A program made the position numbers and the translations under genes. Below the pieces are notes generated by a model. The model was not told the DNA's origin. It did not search any database and worked only from the letters and a program-made list of their open reading frames with translations. Below are positions 6,115-7,523 of a DNA stretch of 7,523 nt, piece after piece. Origin of the DNA: G021776435 sp046756245 (GTDB taxonomy: Bacteria; Pseudomonadota; Alphaproteobacteria; Caulobacterales; Parvularculaceae); NCBI GenBank assembly GCA_046756245.1, contig JBHHVZ010000119.1, forward strand, positions 1 through 7,523, read 5' to 3'. The first letter of the stretch is position 1. Every line of letters begins with the position of its first letter.

Positions 6115-6648
6115 TCAGTTCCGCACGTAAAGCGCATCGAAGGTCGTCCGCCAGGTCGCGCCGCCGTCGGTCGAAATTTCGATATGCTGGCGCACCGCGC
6201 CGTTTTCGGCAGGCGTCAGCGTCGTCCGGTCGAGAATTTCGACGCCCTCTTTATCGCCCGGATAGGTTCCTTGAAAACGCACCCCGCCGTCATCAAAGCG
6301 CTCGATCAGCTTCTTGTGCTTGAGCCCGCCCGGGCGGCCGGTATTGGGCGTCACCCAGACCTGCGCCCAGTCGCCTGTGCGGGCATCGAAGGTAAAGAGC
6401 GATTTGCCGGCGCCGCCGCGCGCGCTTGTCCAGTGCTCGAAGACGGCGCATCCGTCGAGATCCGCGACGATCCGGTTCGATCCGTACTCGGTCTCGCCGT
6501 CGCGCGATGTCACCCGCCAGTCGCCCACCCAGAAATCGAGGGCCGATCCGTTTTCATGGGCGCGGCAGGGCGGCGCATCCTGAGCAAAGGCGGGGACCGT
6601 AAAAGCGCACGCCAGAATTCCCGCTGCAAAAACCGATCTCAGTCGCAT
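6115..6648 (-). CDS. Putative exported protein of unknown function (DUF1579-like)
   Basis: This 177-residue protein starts at the ATG at 6646-6648 (MRLRSVFAAG), preceded on its strand by GAGGAG with a 6-base spacing; an in-frame ATG 16 codons upstream would put a non-signal extension in front. Residues 1-22 form a Sec-type signal peptide (two Arg, hydrophobic core, PAFA then QD). ILAC at 11-14 vaguely resembles a lipobox, but the hydrophobic stretch continues and the AFA site fits better, so I expect a soluble periplasmic or secreted protein. The mature part has DFWVGDWRV (38-46), DLDGCAVFEHWT (63-74), GKSLFTFDARTGDWAQVWV (81-99), LTPAENGAVRQHIE and DGGATWRTTFDALY at the end. This pattern of strands with W-G-W and D-G-x-x-W turns resembles lipocalin-like small beta-barrel proteins of the DUF1579 type. 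Two cysteines remain in the mature protein (28, 67), which could form a disulfide. No enzyme motif is visible and I do not know its function. It is convergent with fba and divergent from thiE. Confidence 0.78.
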   Translation of the reverse strand: MRLRSVFAAGILACAFTVPAFAQDAPPCRAHENGSALDFWVGDWRVTSRDGETEYGSNRIVADLDGCAVFEHWTSARGGAGKSLFTFDARTGDWAQVWVTPNTGRPGGLKHKKLIERFDDGGVRFQGTYPGDKEGVEILDRTTLTPAENGAVRQHIEISTDGGATWRTTFDALYVRN

Positions 6649-6678
6649 GAGCCTCTCCTCGCAATCAAAACCGCCGCA

Positions 6679-6690
6679 GCCTATATAGGC
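6679..6690. promoter_or_regulatory. 12-bp perfect palindrome with TATATA core between divergent genes
   Basis: GCCTATATAGGC is a perfect inverted repeat in the 46-base gap between the exported-protein gene and thiE, and outer bases 6676-6677 and 6692-6693 also pair after one mismatch. TATATA at 6682-6687 can act as a -10 element on either strand. Rightward it would place the transcription start almost on the thiE ATG at 6695, giving a nearly leaderless mRNA, which fits the weak ribosome binding site there. Leftward it would start near 6675, giving a leader of about 27 bases that includes the GAGGAG site; GCGACA (minus strand, 6712 to 6707) is a possible -35 but with a 19-base spacer. A dimeric repressor site is the alternative reading. 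Confidence 0.4.
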
Positions 6691-6694
6691 GGCC

Positions 6695-7342
6695 ATGTCG
6701 AGCCCCTGTCGCCTCTACCTTATCACGCCGCCGCGCCTTGACGACCTCGCCGCCTTTGCAAGGGCGTTTCGGGAAGCGCTCGACGCAGGCGACGTCGCCT
6801 GCGCGCAACTGCGCCTGAAGAGGGAAGATGGCGAGGCCGTTTCCGACGCTGATGTGTTGTTCGCCGCCGAAGCGCTCCTGCCGATCGCCCGCGAATACGA
6901 TGTCGCGTTCCTGATCAACGACCGGCCGGATCTGGCGCTCAAGACCGGGGCCGACGGCGTTCACGTGGGACAGAAGGACGCCTCCTGCAAAAAGGCGCGC
7001 GCGGTGTTGGGCGAGGGCGCGACGGTCGGCGTCACCTGCCATGACTCAAAACATCTTGCGCTGGTCGCCGGCGAGGACGGCGCCGATTACGTCGCGTTCG
7101 GGGCGTTCTTTCCGACTGTGACGAAGGAGGCGTCGACGCGCGCCGATCCTTCGCTGCTCGAATGGTGGCGCGAGGCGACGACGCTCCCGAGCGTTGCGAT
7201 CGGCGGGATCGCGCCCAAAAACTGCGGCGCGCTGGTAAGGGCCGGCGCCGATTTTCTCGCCGTCAGCGCCGGCGTATGGCGCAACCCGGCCGGCCCGGCC
7301 GCCGCGGTGAAGGCGTTCAACGCCGCTATCAGGAAGGCGTAA
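6695..7342 (+). CDS. thiE: Thiamine phosphate synthase
   Basis: The enzyme couples hydroxymethylpyrimidine diphosphate with the thiazole phosphate carboxylate to give thiamine phosphate, the joining step of thiamine synthesis, in the cytoplasm. The 215 residues match this TIM-barrel family. Motifs in order: RLYLITPP (6-13), QLRLK (38-42, pyrophosphate side), NDRPDLA (75-81), ADGVHVGQKD (86-95), GVTCHDS (112-118), ADYVAFGAFFPTVTK (130-144), VAIGGI (167-172) and the C-terminal phosphate-binding loop ADFLAVSAGVW (185-195). Compared with the E. coli and Bacillus enzymes, GVTCH replaces GxSxH and FGAFF replaces xGPxF; both look to me like the usual alphaproteobacterial form. The ATG at 6695 fits homology, but only a weak AGG precedes it. 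No THI-box riboswitch fits in the 46-base upstream gap, and no other thi gene is in the window. An inverted gene separates it from fba. Misassignment to TenI or another ThiE-fold protein is possible but less likely, given NDR and FPTxTK. Confidence 0.88.
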   Translation: MSSPCRLYLITPPRLDDLAAFARAFREALDAGDVACAQLRLKREDGEAVSDADVLFAAEALLPIAREYDVAFLINDRPDLALKTGADGVHVGQKDASCKKARAVLGEGATVGVTCHDSKHLALVAGEDGADYVAFGAFFPTVTKEASTRADPSLLEWWREATTLPSVAIGGIAPKNCGALVRAGADFLAVSAGVWRNPAGPAAAVKAFNAAIRKA

Positions 7343-7348
7343 ACTGCA

Positions 7349-7379
7349 GCCGAGTCAACGCTCGGTCTTTATCGTTTTA
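7349..7379 (+). terminator. Probable intrinsic terminator of thiE
   Basis: Seven bases after the thiE stop, GCCGAGT (7349-7355) pairs with GCTCGGT (7360-7366): five Watson-Crick pairs plus G-U pairs at both ends, closing a CAAC tetraloop. It is followed by CTTT and then, after ATCG, by TTTT at 7375-7378. Position and shape fit a rho-independent terminator, although the T-tract is interrupted and the stem is short. Confidence 0.6.
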
Positions 7380-7388
7380 CCCCTTCGA

Positions 7389-7408
7389 CCCGCGCCTTGC
7401 GGCGCGGG
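7389..7408. repeat. GC hairpin 1 (8-bp perfect stem)
   Basis: CCCGCGCC at 7389-7396 and GGCGCGGG at 7401-7408 form a perfect 8-bp stem around a TTGC tetraloop. No T-tract follows on the plus strand. On the minus strand AAAACGATAAAGACC lies beyond it, which is also not a terminator tail. It opens the hairpin cluster at the right edge. Confidence 0.75.
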
Positions 7409-7411
7409 CCA

Positions 7412-7433
7412 CTTCCCCCGCAAGCGGGGGAAG
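7412..7433. repeat. GC hairpin 2 (CTTCCCCCG stem)
   Basis: CTTCCCCCG at 7412-7420 pairs perfectly with CGGGGGAAG at 7425-7433 around a CAAG tetraloop, giving a 9-bp stem. It is closely related to the hairpin at 7462-7483, from which it is separated by 28 bases. It looks like one arm of a dispersed intergenic palindromic repeat. Confidence 0.8.
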
Positions 7434-7461
7434 AATTACCATGCTGCAAATGCAGACTATT

Positions 7462-7483
7462 CCTCCCCCGTTTACGGGGGAGG
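7462..7483. repeat. GC hairpin 3 (CCTCCCCCG stem)
   Basis: CCTCCCCCG at 7462-7470 pairs perfectly with CGGGGGAGG at 7475-7483 around a TTTA tetraloop. Compared with hairpin 2, the second base pair is C-G instead of T-A, a compensatory change that keeps the stem, and only the loop differs otherwise. This supports a repeat family maintained for its structure. Confidence 0.8.
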
Positions 7484-7523
7484 TGTCGAGCGGAGCGAGA
7501 CGGAGGGGGTGAGGCGGCCGATT
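7484..7523. repeat. G-rich tail of the repeat cluster, running off the window
   Basis: The tail contains GAGCG twice in tandem (7488-7497), then GGAGGGGGTGAGG at 7502-7514. The G-run could pair with a C-run beyond the window or alternatively with CCCCC of the neighbouring hairpins. I see no coding potential. The element is probably incomplete here. Confidence 0.5.

Noticed and set aside
6649..6694. TPP riboswitch before thiE
   Set aside because: The gap is only 46 bases and lacks the conserved CUGAGA-containing THI-box core.
7389..7483. CRISPR array
   Set aside because: The repeats are short self-complementary hairpins with differing loops and irregular spacing, not identical direct repeats with uniform spacers, and no cas gene is present.
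7162..7512. 116-codon plus-strand frame running from thiE into the repeat region
   Set aside because: The first half is the out-of-frame reading of thiE and the second half crosses the terminator and hairpins. It has no ribosome binding site or recognisable domain.

Overview
The window is GC-rich and gene-dense, and reads as chromosomal core DNA of an alphaproteobacterium, most likely of the order Hyphomicrobiales (Rhizobiales). The evidence is a divergent pair with transketolase on one side and a DUF4164-type coiled-coil protein plus ZapA on the other, followed by a tkt-gap-pgk-class I fba run, and an alphaproteobacterial style of ThiE (GVTCHDS, FGAFFPT). I cannot name a genus from sequence alone. 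The GC-rich hairpin repeats at the right end remind me of intergenic repeats of methylotrophic Rhizobiales, but that is only an impression.

Layout. Positions 1-51 are the spacer downstream of zapA and may contain the 5' end of a 6S RNA reading leftward. Positions 52-619 (minus strand) hold a two-gene unit, a small DUF4164-like protein followed by ZapA, overlapping by 14 bases. Positions 620-784 are a divergent promoter region. Positions 785-6098 (plus strand) hold four tightly spaced genes: transketolase, glyceraldehyde-3-phosphate dehydrogenase, phosphoglycerate kinase and class I fructose-bisphosphate aldolase, with gaps of 9, 4 and 39 bases. Positions 6115-6648 (minus strand) encode a small exported protein of unknown function, convergent with the aldolase gene and divergent from thiE. 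Positions 6695-7342 (plus strand) encode thiamine phosphate synthase. Positions 7349-7379 look like its intrinsic terminator. Positions 7389-7523 are non-coding and full of hairpins, and run off the window.

How the genes work together. The tkt-gap-pgk-fba block supplies the reversible triose-phosphate and pentose-phosphate interconversions shared by glycolysis, gluconeogenesis, the non-oxidative pentose phosphate pathway and, if RuBisCO and phosphoribulokinase exist elsewhere, the Calvin cycle. The order T-G-K-A is that of the distal part of some cbb operons, but no RuBisCO, PRK or cbbR gene is present, so a housekeeping role is the safer reading. Transketolase needs thiamine diphosphate, so the nearby thiE (synthesis of thiamine phosphate) is metabolically compatible, though it is a separate transcription unit and has no visible TPP riboswitch. 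ZapA and the DUF4164 protein belong to cell division and share only the promoter region with tkt.

I found no CRISPR array, tRNA, insertion sequence, phage gene or defence system. The most notable items are non-coding: the terminal hairpin cluster with compensatory base changes, the 12-bp palindrome containing TATATA in the 46-base divergent gap before thiE, and the possible 6S RNA start at the left edge.
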